From JAIXWP01 sp046309775 (GTDB lineage Bacteria > Bacteroidota > Bacteroidia > Flavobacteriales_D > Sanyastnellaceae), in the NCBI GenBank assembly GCA_046309775.1, contig JBKCOM010000011.1, positions 27,731 through 91,730 of the forward strand: DNA of 64,000 bases, read 5' to 3'. Shown in pieces: positions 27,260 through 36,241 of the stretch. Numbering within the stretch: position 1 is the stretch's first letter; every line of letters starts with the position of its first letter. The position numbers and the translations under genes are program-made. The notes beneath the pieces are model-generated. The model did not search any database. It was not told the origin of the DNA and saw nothing but the letters and a program-made list of their open reading frames with translations.

Positions 27260-29983
27260 ATGAAAAAAATCTTTACATTGTTTTTTGGCCTGATTACATC
27301 TGTCTCTCCTCTTTTTGCGCAAGTGACATTTACAGGCGTTACTACGGGTATTCAAAGCGTTGGTGGCACCAGCGTTGGTGATTGCACCGTGGATATGAAT
27401 GCCGATGGTCTTGATGACATCGTTCGCGTTATGAGCAACGGTATTTACATCGATTATCAAAATTCTGACGGAACCTTTACACCGGCATTTTTCCAAATGC
27501 CTGTGCAAAACTTACCAAACTGGAGCATCTGTGCTGCCGATATCGACGGTAATGGCTACACGGACTTATGTTTCGGTAACGGAAGTCGCGTATCCTTCGC
27601 TTATGCCAATAATGATGGCACAGGCTTTTCAGAAGATGCATTTCCTGAGTATATCTTCTCTCAAAGAAGTACCTTCAGCGATATCGACAATGATGGTAAG
27701 CTCGATGCTTTCGTTTGTCACGACGTAGATCAGAGTCACCCGTATCGCAACGTCAACGGCGTATTGGAGCTAGACTTTAACTTGATCAATACCTTAGATG
27801 CAGGCGGAAATTACGCAGCGATTTGGGTGGATTACGATAATGACTATGACTCAGACTTATACATCACCAAGTGCCGTGGTGGCGCTCCTGTAGGTGATCC
27901 GCAACGTATCAACTTGATGTACCGAAACAATGGCGATGGCACATTCACAAGTGTGGGTCCGCAAATCAATATGGATGATGGCGACCAGAGCTGGGCTACT
28001 GTTTTTGAAGACTTTGACAACGATGGTGACTTTGACTCATTTACCGTAAACCACGCTTGGGCCAATCGCTTTATGCAAAATGATGGAACAGGAATGTTCA
28101 CTGATATCATTGCTTCAACTGGAATTACTGCCGGCGATCTCGGCGCTTGGAATTGTGATGCGGCGGACTTTGACAACAATGGCTTTGTAGATATATTCTC
28201 AGAAATGGATAATGAAATGTACTGGAACAATGGTGACGGTACATTCACAGGAAGCAACTTGAGCTTCAGCTCAGGCGGTATTGGTGACTTTAACAACGAT
28301 GGTTTCCTCGATGTAATTCGCGGGAATACTATGTTCATGAATCAAACCAACAATAACAACTGGGTTAAAATCGATTTGGAAGGTATCGTATCTAACAAAG
28401 AAGGTATCGGTGCGCGCGTTGAAATCTATGGAGATTGGGGAATTCAAATAAGAGAAGTTCGCGCTGGTCGCAGCTTTGACCCTGCTTCTTCACTAATCAC
28501 GCACTTTGGTCTTGGCACTGCTACTGAAATTGATCAATTGGTGATTCGCTGGCCTAGTGGAATGGTTACTTCCATTCAAAACCCTGCGATCAATACGCAG
28601 CACAATGTGATTGAATCTTCATGTACCCTTGATCCAGTAGCTATTTCTGTAAATGGAAATACGCAAATTTGTGAAGGACAAACCGTGGAACTTTCTGCGC
28701 CTGCCGGTTCAAGCTATGCTTGGAGCAATGGTTCCAACACTCAGGCAATTTCTGTAGGTCAAGCAGGTAACTATAGTGTTTATGTTTTTGACGAAGAAGG
28801 TTGTGTTGCTTCTTCAAACACTGTAAACGTGGATGTAGTTGAAGAGACAACTCCCGTTGTATCTGTTCTTGGTGATACTTATTTCTGTGCAGGAGGATCT
28901 GTTCAACTTACAGTAAGTGGACTCAACGACGCGACATGGAACAATGGTGCTCAAGGTACTCAATTGGAAGTGACGCAATCAGGAGAATATTATGTTTCTG
29001 CAATAGGACAATGTACTGGAAATACACTCACCAGCGAGCCAGTAACAGTTCTTGTTAACACTCCTGCGCTTCCTGTAGTGGAAGATGTGCAGATCGGTGA
29101 ACCAGGAAGTGTTGAGTTGACTGCAACCGGTGAAAACCTCGAGTGGTTTGCCACCGAAACTTCAACTGACGTTTTAGCTACTGGAAGTGCATTCAATACA
29201 CCAATTGTTGAAGATCAAGCTTCATATTGGGTTCAAAATACTGTTGTATATCCTGGTGAAGAAGGATTTGGTGGTAAGCCAACAATCGACGGTGGTGGTG
29301 GATTGCCATCTCAGGGTGGTATCTTGTACTTCAACGCATCTGAACCTTTCACATTGAAACAAGTTACTTGCGTGGTTCCAGCTAATGGAGTAGAAGGTGA
29401 TCGCACATTGATTATTCGCGATGCGGACAACAATGAAATCGGCCAAGCTACTTTCTTCTTAGCACTTGGTGAAACAACCGTTGATGTAAATATTGACGTA
29501 CCTGCTGGACAAGGCTTCCAAGTTGTTTGTCCTGAAAATAACCTGTTCAGAAACAACAGCGGCGTATCTTATCCTTATGCTATTGGAACAGTAGGAGAAA
29601 TTACTAATTCATCTTTTGGTACTTCTTACTACTATTATTTCTACAATTGGAAAGTGCAAAAGGAATCAATGACTTGCGTTTCTCCACGAGTAGAGGTAAG
29701 CGTATCAGTGGTAGGAGTGGATGAGTTATCGGCAAATCCTTTTGGTTTGAATGCTTATCCGAATCCAACCAATGGTATTCTTAATGTCTCTGTAAAGAGC
29801 GAAATGAATAACGCAGTAATGACTATTACTGACGCAGTTGGTAAGATGGTGCGCACAGAAAAGCTAAACATTGCTGGCCGTGGCACACAAACTATCGACG
29901 TAACCAATCTTGAGGCTGGTGTTTATCACCTCACAGTTTCTAAAGATGGAATGAAGTCGGTGATTGATTTTGTAGTTGAGTAA
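27260..29983 (+). CDS. FG-GAP/VCBS repeat protein with ASPIC/UnbV domain, T9SS-secreted
   Basis: Protein of 907 aa from ATG 27260 (signal peptide MKKIFTLFFGLITSVSPLFA). About seven calcium-binding FG-GAP/VCBS blades follow, recognised by 'DMNADGLDD', 'DIDGNGYTD', 'DIDNDGKLD', 'DFDNDGDFD', 'DFDNNGFVD' and 'DFNNDGFLD', which form a propeller. An ASPIC/UnbV domain comes next ('GIGARVEIYGDWGIQIREVR', 'HFGLGTATEIDQLVIRWPSG', about 380-455). Two Ig-like domains ('CEGQTVELSAPAGSSYAWSNG', read around 475-500) and a galactose-binding-like beta domain lead to a type A T9SS sorting domain ('AYPNPTNGILNVSV', 'EAGVYHLTVSKDG'). Such proteins are surface or released adhesin-like factors; the ligand is unknown. 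Confidence 0.88.
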   Translation: MKKIFTLFFGLITSVSPLFAQVTFTGVTTGIQSVGGTSVGDCTVDMNADGLDDIVRVMSNGIYIDYQNSDGTFTPAFFQMPVQNLPNWSICAADIDGNGYTDLCFGNGSRVSFAYANNDGTGFSEDAFPEYIFSQRSTFSDIDNDGKLDAFVCHDVDQSHPYRNVNGVLELDFNLINTLDAGGNYAAIWVDYDNDYDSDLYITKCRGGAPVGDPQRINLMYRNNGDGTFTSVGPQINMDDGDQSWATVFEDFDNDGDFDSFTVNHAWANRFMQNDGTGMFTDIIASTGITAGDLGAWNCDAADFDNNGFVDIFSEMDNEMYWNNGDGTFTGSNLSFSSGGIGDFNNDGFLDVIRGNTMFMNQTNNNNWVKIDLEGIVSNKEGIGARVEIYGDWGIQIREVRAGRSFDPASSLITHFGLGTATEIDQLVIRWPSGMVTSIQNPAINTQHNVIESSCTLDPVAISVNGNTQICEGQTVELSAPAGSSYAWSNGSNTQAISVGQAGNYSVYVFDEEGCVASSNTVNVDVVEETTPVVSVLGDTYFCAGGSVQLTVSGLNDATWNNGAQGTQLEVTQSGEYYVSAIGQCTGNTLTSEPVTVLVNTPALPVVEDVQIGEPGSVELTATGENLEWFATETSTDVLATGSAFNTPIVEDQASYWVQNTVVYPGEEGFGGKPTIDGGGGLPSQGGILYFNASEPFTLKQVTCVVPANGVEGDRTLIIRDADNNEIGQATFFLALGETTVDVNIDVPAGQGFQVVCPENNLFRNNSGVSYPYAIGTVGEITNSSFGTSYYYYFYNWKVQKESMTCVSPRVEVSVSVVGVDELSANPFGLNAYPNPTNGILNVSVKSEMNNAVMTITDAVGKMVRTEKLNIAGRGTQTIDVTNLEAGVYHLTVSKDGMKSVIDFVVE

Positions 29984-30003
29984 TTGTATTTTTTACAATA
30001 AGC

Positions 30004-30038
30004 AAACGGGCCCTCTTTTGAAGGGCCCGTTTTTTTTT
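30004..30038. terminator. Bidirectional terminator between convergent genes
   Basis: ACGGGCCC / GGGCCCGT stem with A-rich bases on the left and a run of nine T on the right. It lies between the stop of the ASPIC protein gene (29983) and the stop of the convergent gene at 30057. It is strong for the plus strand and plausible for the minus strand. Confidence 0.85.
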
Positions 30039-30056
30039 CTTCGTAAAGTTGTTAGT

Positions 30057-30602
30057 CTATTTCGAAGTTGCTGTATAGTAAGGTTGGGCTAGGGCAATGA
30101 ACTTCTGTTTGATACGGTCTGTATAGGCCATATCCCACGAAATATTACCTGTTGATTTATCAAATTGTGCTTTGGCATAGGGAACCTTACACAGATTGAG
30201 CAAGTCGGAATCTTCCACGATAGGGAAGAGGGTGACGTCGGTCATGCATTTGATTGCAGCGTCGTCATTTGGATAATCAATGTCGCGACAATCAATTTCG
30301 AAACTTTTACAGAAGTAACCTTCTTTTTCAAAAACGACATGGTAAACTTCGCCTTTTGGTAATAAAGCGGCGTAGAAGCCAGTTTCGCGAACTTTGTTCG
30401 ATTGAATTACAGAATCACCAGCATACACAAAGACATTTACTTCTTTGAGTTTGGGTGGTACTTTTGCTTTCTTTTTTTTCCCCGCATCTTCTTCCTCGAA
30501 CTGACCTTGTTCTACATAGCCATAGAACATTACTTGAGGGGTTTGTGCGAAGACAAAAGTCGAAATGCAAAAGATCAATAGGGTCGAGTAGATCTTTTTC
30601 AT
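30057..30602 (-). CDS. Small secreted protein with a carboxypeptidase-regulatory-like beta domain
   Basis: Protein of 181 aa; I take the start at 30602, where a signal peptide begins (MKKIYSTLLIFCISTFVFAQ), rather than at 30617. It has a beta domain ('VNVFVYAGDSVIQSNKVRETGFYAALLPKGEVYHVVFEKEGY' spans about 60-100) that resembles the CarboxypepD_reg-like/CNA-B fold. A Lys-rich loop 'DAGKKKKAKVPPK' interrupts its first strands. There are four Cys in the second half. The function is unknown; the family usually forms structural modules in the cell envelope. It is the last of five minus-strand genes, separated from the nuclease-like gene by about 100 bp. Confidence 0.7.
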   Translation of the reverse strand: MKKIYSTLLIFCISTFVFAQTPQVMFYGYVEQGQFEEEDAGKKKKAKVPPKLKEVNVFVYAGDSVIQSNKVRETGFYAALLPKGEVYHVVFEKEGYFCKSFEIDCRDIDYPNDDAAIKCMTDVTLFPIVEDSDLLNLCKVPYAKAQFDKSTGNISWDMAYTDRIKQKFIALAQPYYTATSK

Positions 30603-30703
30603 CACTAAAATTGTCAACGCACCTTGTTACGAGCACAGCAAGTATAAGGTTGCAAATGGCTGGTATAAATATTTGAAAAAGGAGCATGAGTGGCGCTGCC
30701 GAC

Positions 30704-31705
30704 TCACTCGTGTTCGCGGATACGAAGCGAATCAGCCTTGCCTGAACCTAACTCTGGATCAAAGCCATCGGTGAGGTTAGATTTTGAAATAAATTTACTC
30801 AAGTCGGGCATTCCTGCGTTTACCCATGCTGTATACCAATAACTTCCAATAGTAATGACAGCAGATTTCATCCTGCGCTCTACTTGTCCCATCAGCATCT
30901 GATGATAAGCATTACTGTATTCTTCACTATAGACTTTTAGTTGGGCTTGTCCTCTGACCTCGTAGGTATATTTTTGATCCGAAGGGAAGTCAGTATTTAA
31001 TTTTTGTTCAAATAGTAATACGCTATCCACGGCGCTGTAGCTCTGACGAATCTTGGACCAGATGTGGTCAAGAGGAGCGGAGATATATTCAGATTTTCCA
31101 ACAAAAAAATCGTATTGATTGTCATAGAGTTCTGGTAAACGTGATTCCCAAAAGCCATGAATGCCGCGCTGATTGGTTTTTTGACCGTTATAATTACTGG
31201 TTGTATGCAGCGGTACGTGGGCATCTCCGATATAATGTCCCAATTCGGCGCTAAGGTGCAGAATACGGGTTAGGTTTTCTTCTTTGAATGCTTTTGTGAG
31301 TTTAAAGACCATCAGATTTACGTGCCACGGCACGATCCCATGTGCCCTGAGACTGTCCTCAGTGTATTTTGCTACGGCATCATCCCAACGCTTGGGTACA
31401 TTCTCAAACGGATCGCAACCAGCCACACCAAAGCAATATTTATCCATATCAATGTAATGACACTCCGCTTCGCCCTTCACTCCATACCTTCTCTTATCGG
31501 GGTCAACAGCGTGTTCAATAATGAAATCCATGTTGGCTTTGTAAAAACCGAACATTTCTTCTGGTAAGGTATAAATTGCTAATTCATTGATGCGCTTGTG
31601 CCCGTAAAACCCCCAATTCATGTGGTTTTCGCAAGGATCAAAGACGGGCTTCTTCGGCGTGAGCGATGCCAAAAAAAAGAACGATATGACGAGCGCATAT
31701 CTCAT
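30704..31705 (-). CDS. Zinc-dependent phospholipase C / S1-P1 nuclease-like secreted enzyme
   Basis: Protein of 333 aa with an N-terminal signal. After it, 'NWGFYGHKRIN' gives the Trp and His that bind zinc in the S1/P1 nuclease and phospholipase C fold. Further metal ligands are seen in 'EHAVDPDKR', 'AECHYIDMDKY' and 'LSAELGHYIGDAHVPLH' (the H-x3-D type). 'NQRGIHGFWESRLPELY' is typical of Bacteroidota members. The enzyme should cleave phosphodiester bonds in nucleic acids or phospholipids in the periplasm or outside; which one cannot be decided from sequence. It overlaps comB by 4 bp. Confidence 0.85.
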   Translation of the reverse strand: MRYALVISFFFLASLTPKKPVFDPCENHMNWGFYGHKRINELAIYTLPEEMFGFYKANMDFIIEHAVDPDKRRYGVKGEAECHYIDMDKYCFGVAGCDPFENVPKRWDDAVAKYTEDSLRAHGIVPWHVNLMVFKLTKAFKEENLTRILHLSAELGHYIGDAHVPLHTTSNYNGQKTNQRGIHGFWESRLPELYDNQYDFFVGKSEYISAPLDHIWSKIRQSYSAVDSVLLFEQKLNTDFPSDQKYTYEVRGQAQLKVYSEEYSNAYHQMLMGQVERRMKSAVITIGSYWYTAWVNAGMPDLSKFISKSNLTDGFDPELGSGKADSLRIREHE

Positions 31706-32457
31706 TCAGCAATTACTGGCTGCAATTTTACCAAATAACCATTTTCCAAAATTGGTATGGTATCTACGGTATTCAATGTGAGGCAATACTTGACGTCTTT
31801 TTGAATATTCAATTTCACCAATCTTCTACGATGTGAAGAAGAGCGAAGGAAACTCCAAAGGTGCTCTTTAGCGCTGCGATAAATAAATTTTGCCGCTACC
31901 GTGCTGTCTTCGTCTGCACGAAACTTTCGCGAATCGAGCAAGATATCAGCGATAGCGCCGCCGCATATGGTGTCTTCAAGATTTACTTTGTCTTTCCAAC
32001 CTGAAGCAAGGATCAAGGTGTTCTGATGTTGCTCGATCAGCCACTTGCACAATGCATCGAGGTTATTCAAACATCCAATTACCACCGTCGGTCTGTCAGA
32101 TGCATATTGAATGGCCTTTGTTCCATTGGTGGTGGTGAGCACCACTGTTTTTCCTTTCAAGGCTGGATCCATAAAGGCATAAGGTGAGTTCCCAAAAGGA
32201 AAACCTTCTACCACCTGTCCATCGCGCTCTGCCGCGGCGATATAGCCTTGACTTTGATAAGCTCTAGCCTCTTCAACAGAACTAACGGGAATGATTTTTT
32301 CCACGCCATGATGCAGAGCACTGGTGATAGCGCTGGTAGCGCGCAACACGTCAATCACGACTACGATGTCGAAGTTTTCTTTGTAGAGATGATATTGCCC
32401 CGGAGTGTAGCAAACCTCTACCAATTTTCTTTCAGACAATGGAACCATGCGCGTCAA
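31702..32457 (-). CDS. comB: 2-phosphosulfolactate phosphatase (ComB family)
   Basis: ComB family protein of 251 aa. Motifs: 'VVVIDVLRATSAITSAL', 'AERDGQVVEGFPFGNSP', 'GKTVVLTTTNGTKAI' and 'LILASGWKDKVNLEDTICGG'. The archaeal enzyme dephosphorylates 2-phosphosulfolactate in coenzyme M synthesis. In bacteria it is found without the coenzyme M pathway, where sulfolactate production is proposed. No ComA or ComC gene lies nearby. It directly abuts gcvT (stop of gcvT at 32458) and overlaps the nuclease-like gene by 4 bp. Confidence 0.9.
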   Translation of the reverse strand: MTRMVPLSERKLVEVCYTPGQYHLYKENFDIVVVIDVLRATSAITSALHHGVEKIIPVSSVEEARAYQSQGYIAAAERDGQVVEGFPFGNSPYAFMDPALKGKTVVLTTTNGTKAIQYASDRPTVVIGCLNNLDALCKWLIEQHQNTLILASGWKDKVNLEDTICGGAIADILLDSRKFRADEDSTVAAKFIYRSAKEHLWSFLRSSSHRRRLVKLNIQKDVKYCLTLNTVDTIPILENGYLVKLQPVIAE

Positions 32458-33564
32458 TTAGGCTTTGTAAAACGGAATGCTTGTAGTTAAGGCTTTGAGT
32501 GCTTTTCCACGAACACTGATGTAAATCTCATTACCTGGTTTTGCGAGCGCGGTAGGCACGTATCCCATACCAATGGCTTTGTTGAGCGATGGTGATTGGG
32601 TGCCGCTGGTCACAACGCCAATGACGTTTTGATTCGCGTCTACGATTTCGTAGCCGTGGCGTGGAATGCCTTTGTCAATCATTTCAAAACCTACCAAACG
32701 ACGCGCTGTACCATTTTCTTTATGTCCTTTGATATAATCACTATTCATAAAGGTCTTGGTGAATTTTGTAATCCAACCCAAACCTGCTTCTATCGGGCTT
32801 GTGGTATCGTCGATGTCATTGCCATAAAGGCAGAATCCCATTTCCAATCGGAGTGTATCTCTAGCACCGAGGCCGATAGGCTTAATGCCTAAGTCTTTTC
32901 CTGCTTCAAAAATTTTGTTCCAAATTTCTTCTGCATATTCGTTTGGGAAATAAACTTCATAGCCACCCGCCCCGGTATATCCAGTAGTAGAAATGATGAT
33001 GTTTTCAAACCCGGCAAACGTGCCCATTTGGAAGGTATAATATTCCATAGAACCGAGTTCCATAGATGTGAGCTTTTGTAAAACGGCCGTCGCATTCGGA
33101 CCTTGAATGGCAAGCAGGGAAGTAGCATCGCTGCGGTCTTCCATTTCAACGCCGAATTCCGCGGCCTTTGCATTCAACCAATTCCAGTCTTTCTCAATAT
33201 TACTTGCATTCACCACGAGTAAATAAGTGGTGTCATTTACTTTGTAAACCAAAAGGTCGTCGATAATGCCACCTTTGTCATTAGGCATACAACTGTACTG
33301 CACTTTTCCGTCGTATAGTTTGCTCACATCATTGGAGGTCATGTATTGCAAAAAGTCTAAAGCGCGCTCGCCGCGCACCCAAAACTCACCCATGTGACTC
33401 ACGTCGAATACCCCAACATTTTGACGCACGCAATGGTGTTCGTCAATCAATCCTGAATACTGAACAGGCATATTATATCCTGCAAAAGGTACCATTTTAG
33501 CGCCCAGGCCAATGTGTATATGTGATAATGCTGTGCTGCGTAATTCGGTTGTTTCTGTGCTCAT
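32458..33564 (-). CDS. gcvT: Aminomethyltransferase, glycine cleavage system T protein
   Basis: GcvT, 368 aa, full length. It transfers the methylene group from the H-protein-bound aminomethyl to tetrahydrofolate, releasing ammonia. Conserved parts are 'MPVQYSGLIDEHHCVRQNVG', 'VFDVSHMGEFWVRG' (folate-site Asp nearby), 'IQGPNA', 'STTGYTGAGGYEVYF' and 'GARDTLRLEMGFCLYGND'. The C-terminal barrel follows ('VGVVTSGTQSPSLNKAIGMGYV'). gcvH and gcvP are not in the window. No glycine riboswitch fits into the 48-bp gap upstream, but that gap contains a good -7 box. Confidence 0.95.
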   Translation of the reverse strand: MSTETTELRSTALSHIHIGLGAKMVPFAGYNMPVQYSGLIDEHHCVRQNVGVFDVSHMGEFWVRGERALDFLQYMTSNDVSKLYDGKVQYSCMPNDKGGIIDDLLVYKVNDTTYLLVVNASNIEKDWNWLNAKAAEFGVEMEDRSDATSLLAIQGPNATAVLQKLTSMELGSMEYYTFQMGTFAGFENIIISTTGYTGAGGYEVYFPNEYAEEIWNKIFEAGKDLGIKPIGLGARDTLRLEMGFCLYGNDIDDTTSPIEAGLGWITKFTKTFMNSDYIKGHKENGTARRLVGFEMIDKGIPRHGYEIVDANQNVIGVVTSGTQSPSLNKAIGMGYVPTALAKPGNEIYISVRGKALKALTTSIPFYKA

Positions 33565-33583
33565 TATTTTGAGGTATTTCGGG

Positions 33584-33591
33584 CAAATATA
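33584..33591 (-). promoter_or_regulatory. Candidate -7 element for gcvT
   Basis: TATATTTG on the minus strand, 19 bp before the gcvT start codon, in the gap to the peptidase gene. No good -33 box is seen at 17-21 bp upstream, so read-through from the peptidase gene is also possible. Confidence 0.4.
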
Positions 33592-33612
33592 AGGTTTTGC
33601 TTTTGGTCAGGG

Positions 33613-35736
33613 TTAGATGTTGGCAATTAGATAATCAATCACTTTTTGCATCAAATGCACACGGTCTTTGCCTCGCACATTGTGTGCATGCGCTGGGTAT
33701 GCAAAAAAGTCCACCTGCACGCGATTGTCAATGCACGCAGTCATGAATTTCATATTATGCTGCATCACTACCACATCATCGTCAGTTCCATGAATCATCA
33801 ATAATTTTCCCTTTAGATTTTTTACATACTGCGTTAAGTCTGCATTTTTATATCCATCGGGATTTTCTTTCGGGGTATCCATGTAGCGCTCGGTGTACAT
33901 CACTTCGTAGAGATTCCAATCGATCACCGGTCCGCCAGCCACACCCGCTTTAAACACATCAGGATGCTTGAGCATGAGCGATGTGGTCATGAAGCCACCA
34001 TAACTCCAGCCATGCACTCCCATGCGATTGGCGTCAACGAATGATTGTTTTTTAAGCCATTCTACACCTGCGATTTGATCATCTACTTCAACAGTACCGA
34101 GGTTTCTGTGAATGCTCTGTTCGAATTCCTTACCGCGGTGTTGACTGCCACGCCCATCAATTGTGAAGACAAGAAAGCCTTGTTCTGCTAAATAATGCAT
34201 CCACAGAGAGGCGCCACCGAGGAAACTATTGGTCACCAACTGCACGTGCGGCCCGTTATAGACATACACGACCACTGGATATTTTTTATTCGAGTCAAAA
34301 TTTGAAGGCTTGATCAGGCGGCAAAAAAGAGGAATGCTTGCTTTATTCGTTACCGTGAATATTTCCGTTGTGCCAACAACTTTATTTGCCAAAGGATCAG
34401 CAGCGTTCAAAAGGTTGGTGGCAATTTTTCCACCTAAACCAATAATGTCGATGCGATTGGGCGTTTGAATATTGCTGTATTGGTCGATAAAAAATTTGCC
34501 AGAACCACTTACACTGATTCTGTGAACCCCCGGCATGCGGGTGATTTGTTCGGTGAACATATCCGCGATGCGAATGCGGAAGCCGTGCATTTCCGTGGCA
34601 TTAGAGCCCGTGCCCATCGCATATCCAAATTCTCCTTTCGCATCAAAACCAATGAAATCAGTCATTTCGAATTCAGTCTTCATCGTAGCGAGCAGCTTGC
34701 CCGAAGTGTCATATTTATACCAACGATGATAGCCGTCTTTCTGGCTGTACCACAAAAATTGATTAGGTGCGTTGGGTATAAAAATGATAGGTTTGGATGG
34801 TTCCACCCAACGATTGTCGGTTTCTGTAATCAAGGTGGCGCGCTGCTTTCCAGTGCGCGGATCGAAGGCGATCAACTTCATTTCATCTGTCTTTCTGCTG
34901 AGCCAAATGATGTAAACTGTATTGTCAGGACTCCACGCGAGGTTGGTGGCGTAGTATGAGTCGCTGAGTTCTTTTTCTATTTCCAGATAAACCGTTTTTT
35001 TCGAAGCGACTTCAAATACGCCTACTTTGATAATTTCGCTTCGGCCACCTGCCATGGGATAGCGGATGTTTCTCACCTCTGCGGGCATTTTCTTGTAGTC
35101 GATCAAAGGATACATCGTCACGTTTCTTTCATCTTTTTGATAAAAGGCGAGCATACTTCCTTCTTCATTCCAAAATGTCCCTTTTTCAATTCCATATTCA
35201 TTACGCGAAACGCTTTGTCCGGAAACAATTCCATCCACTTCGTTAGTCACCATCAATGAGTCATTACCATTTTGAATGAATAGGTTATTCTTAATGTTGT
35301 AGGCAAGACGACCCGAGCGGTGGTGATAATCGCTCACTTCGCCGTCACCTTTCATCGTTGTTCCTTTGGTAATGATTTTATTTTTAAAATTCACCGAATA
35401 AGCCACATCTTGATGAATGAAATACGCCTCGTTACTGTTGATCCATTCGAATGAAGGCATACGTTCGATTTTCTCCGGACAGTTTTTAAAGCCTTGAAGC
35501 TGCTCTATTGTCAGCCATTTGCTTTCTTTCCCCTTGATGTCTCCAATAAAAAGACTATTTTCTTTATAATAAATATAGCTTTCAGATTTTGGTAAAAACT
35601 GAATGCCCTGTTTGTTTTCGGGAGCGAACTGACGAAACTGCCCCATCACAGATTCTTCGAGGGTGAGGGGTGTTTTTTGAGAGAATGTTGTAATATTGCC
35701 CAAAAGCAACAGTGTTGCAACAAGAAAAATCTTCAT
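33613..35736 (-). CDS. Dipeptidyl peptidase IV-type S9 serine peptidase, exported
   Basis: Protein of 707 aa with an N-terminal signal peptide (MKIFLVATLLLLGNITTFSQ). Residues about 30-470 form the eight-bladed propeller typical of DPP IV ('YGIEKGTFWNEEGSMLAFYQ', 'LAWSPDNTVYIIWLSRK'). The C-terminal alpha/beta-hydrolase carries the catalytic triad Ser578 ('GWSYGGF'), Asp653 ('HGTDDDV') and His685 ('AHAHNV'). The family removes Xaa-Pro dipeptides from peptides in the periplasm, a common step in protein use by Bacteroidota. It is divergent from the His-rich protein gene at 35814 and shares its upstream region. Confidence 0.93.
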   Translation of the reverse strand: MKIFLVATLLLLGNITTFSQKTPLTLEESVMGQFRQFAPENKQGIQFLPKSESYIYYKENSLFIGDIKGKESKWLTIEQLQGFKNCPEKIERMPSFEWINSNEAYFIHQDVAYSVNFKNKIITKGTTMKGDGEVSDYHHRSGRLAYNIKNNLFIQNGNDSLMVTNEVDGIVSGQSVSRNEYGIEKGTFWNEEGSMLAFYQKDERNVTMYPLIDYKKMPAEVRNIRYPMAGGRSEIIKVGVFEVASKKTVYLEIEKELSDSYYATNLAWSPDNTVYIIWLSRKTDEMKLIAFDPRTGKQRATLITETDNRWVEPSKPIIFIPNAPNQFLWYSQKDGYHRWYKYDTSGKLLATMKTEFEMTDFIGFDAKGEFGYAMGTGSNATEMHGFRIRIADMFTEQITRMPGVHRISVSGSGKFFIDQYSNIQTPNRIDIIGLGGKIATNLLNAADPLANKVVGTTEIFTVTNKASIPLFCRLIKPSNFDSNKKYPVVVYVYNGPHVQLVTNSFLGGASLWMHYLAEQGFLVFTIDGRGSQHRGKEFEQSIHRNLGTVEVDDQIAGVEWLKKQSFVDANRMGVHGWSYGGFMTTSLMLKHPDVFKAGVAGGPVIDWNLYEVMYTERYMDTPKENPDGYKNADLTQYVKNLKGKLLMIHGTDDDVVVMQHNMKFMTACIDNRVQVDFFAYPAHAHNVRGKDRVHLMQKVIDYLIANI

Positions 35737-35751
35737 AGATGTAATTTTTGC

Positions 35752-35783
35752 GAAAAATAACAGGTTTGATGGGATTTTTCAAA
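35752..35783 (-). promoter_or_regulatory. Probable promoter of the dipeptidyl peptidase gene
   Basis: On the minus strand, TTTG (35780-35783), 20 bp, TATTTTTC (35752-35759): one mismatch to the Bacteroidota -7 consensus. On the plus strand the same region carries TACATTTG (35797-35804), a possible -7 box for the divergent His-rich gene, but that would leave almost no leader. Confidence 0.4.
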
Positions 35784-35813
35784 CTAATTGTTACCCTACA
35801 TTTGCACACGAAA

Positions 35814-36194
35814 ATGAAAGTGATGAATGCACATATCCGACTCAAGGCCCTTATTCTTCTTGGGCTAACGGCTTGGTTGTTGTGTTTTCAGACCTATCAC
35901 GCCATCACAGAGCACTGGAATTTGTTTGATTCTAACCATCACTGCTGTGAGCACGATCATCATCATCACCAAGCTTCGGAGCCACTAAAGGCCGGAATTA
36001 ATAGTGATCAAGAGGCCGAAGAAGAATGTGAGATTTGTAAATTGATTTCTACAATTCCTTCGGAAATTGCCTCGTTTGATTATCAAATTAAAAAATCAAG
36101 TTCTCATTCGGAGTTGCTTGGTATATATACATCGGGCTATTTTGAAACATTCGTTTCACGCGAGTTCGGTCGCGGTCCGCCTGCTTTAGGCTAA
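35814..36194 (+). CDS. His-rich membrane-anchored or exported protein, likely metal-binding
   Basis: Protein of 126 aa from ATG 35814 (or ATG 35823). A hydrophobic N-terminal segment ('LKALILLGLTAWLLCF') is followed by a His/Cys cluster 'NHHCCEHDHHHHQ', a second Cys pair 'CEICK' and a C-terminal end 'FGRGPPALG'. The last genes of this small operon encode a TonB-dependent receptor and a second His-rich lipoprotein, so a role in binding Zn or another divalent metal during uptake or sensing is inferred. The layout (hydrophobic N-terminus, His/Cys part, Pro-Pro end) resembles that of the small protein at 5799-6188 in the efflux operon, although the sequences are not clearly homologous. Confidence 0.7.
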   Translation: MKVMNAHIRLKALILLGLTAWLLCFQTYHAITEHWNLFDSNHHCCEHDHHHHQASEPLKAGINSDQEAEEECEICKLISTIPSEIASFDYQIKKSSSHSELLGIYTSGYFETFVSREFGRGPPALG

Positions 36195-36241
36195 GCTCTT
36201 TTTCTCATCTCCTTTTTTTAAATCATTTTTTTTACAATTAC

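Noticed and set aside
33565..33612. Glycine riboswitch before gcvT
   Set aside because: The gap is 48 bp, too short for the aptamer, and shows only a -7-like box.
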